5,739 nt of DNA from Candidatus Fermentithermobacillaceae bacterium UBA3951 (GTDB lineage Bacteria > Bacillota > Sulfobacillia > Fermentithermobacillales > Fermentithermobacillaceae). Below, piece by piece: positions 5,737 through 5,739 of this stretch. The notes below the pieces were generated by a model. That model saw nothing but the letters and a program-made list of their open reading frames with translations. It had not been told where the DNA came from and did no database searches. Position numbers and translations under genes: made by a program. Each line of letters begins with the position of its first letter. Within the stretch, counting starts at the first letter, position 1. The stretch is taken from NCBI GenBank assembly GCA_002385465.1, contig DGDN01000066.1:1-5739 (forward strand). Reading direction: 5' to 3'.

Positions 5737-5739
5737 CAC

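Larger units (their letters stand above)
5372..5739. other. Repeat-rich region with no defensible gene
   Basis: These 368 bp lie upstream of the SLC13 gene. A - strand frame is open from the right edge down to the stop at 5463. It reads about 90 residues with repeated VV-x-TKP units and an R/G-rich tail. I do not recognise it, it has no Shine-Dalgarno, and it overlaps hairpins, so I do not call it a gene. It could still be the 3' end of a gene beyond the edge. The region also holds the hairpins and repeats listed separately and presumably the SLC13 promoter, though no convincing -35/-10 pair is visible. Confidence 0.5.

Noticed and set aside
5681..5739. CRISPR repeat at the right edge, because of the 30-bp period.
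   Set aside because: The conserved part is 21 bp with only 9 bp between copies, too short for spacers, and the copies are imperfect; no cas gene is present.

Overview
The window is an ordinary-looking chromosomal stretch from a moderately GC-rich bacterium. It holds six protein-coding units, two of them broken. Arg AGG and Ile ATA codons are frequent despite the GC-rich composition. Together with the gene mix (tandem-GNAT acetyltransferase, DUF5694, SAV2435-type GyrI-like protein, EamA exporter, SLC13 permease) this suggests an environmental Gram-positive-like or Chloroflexota lineage. That placement is inference and weak. No tRNA, rRNA, CRISPR array, transposase or phage gene was recognised.

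Left part, + strand: a GNAT acetyltransferase gene runs in from beyond the left edge and ends at 811. A 115-bp spacer containing a nested inverted repeat follows. Next is a DUF5694 protein at 927-1757, with an AGGAG site placed for the ATG at 927.

Middle, - strand: a decapitated sugar-phosphate isomerase/epimerase (1748-2086) keeps only the C-terminal third to half of its TIM barrel and overlaps the DUF5694 stop. Upstream of it on the same strand is an intact GyrI-like small-molecule-binding protein (2165-2821).

Right part: divergent from the GyrI-like gene is an EamA/DMT-family transporter (3057-3967, +). It is full length but broken by one frameshift near 3311-3317 and one in-frame TAG at 3581. 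Its 3' end overlaps by 12 bp the 3' end of a convergent, apparently intact SLC13/DASS-type permease (3956-5371, -). That permease has non-canonical residues where most family members carry the SNT signature motifs.

From 5372 to 5739 there is no gene I can defend. The stretch is rich in short direct repeats and small hairpins, including a perfect 10-bp tandem pair and a 30-bp-period pair that abuts the right edge.

The genes do not form an evident pathway. The common themes are small-molecule modification or sensing (GNAT, GyrI-like), transport (EamA, SLC13) and gene decay (isomerase, EamA). I found no convincing new multi-gene system. The items most worth checking are the SLC13 motif changes, the two-lesion EamA gene, the repeats at the right edge and the structured spacer after the GNAT gene.
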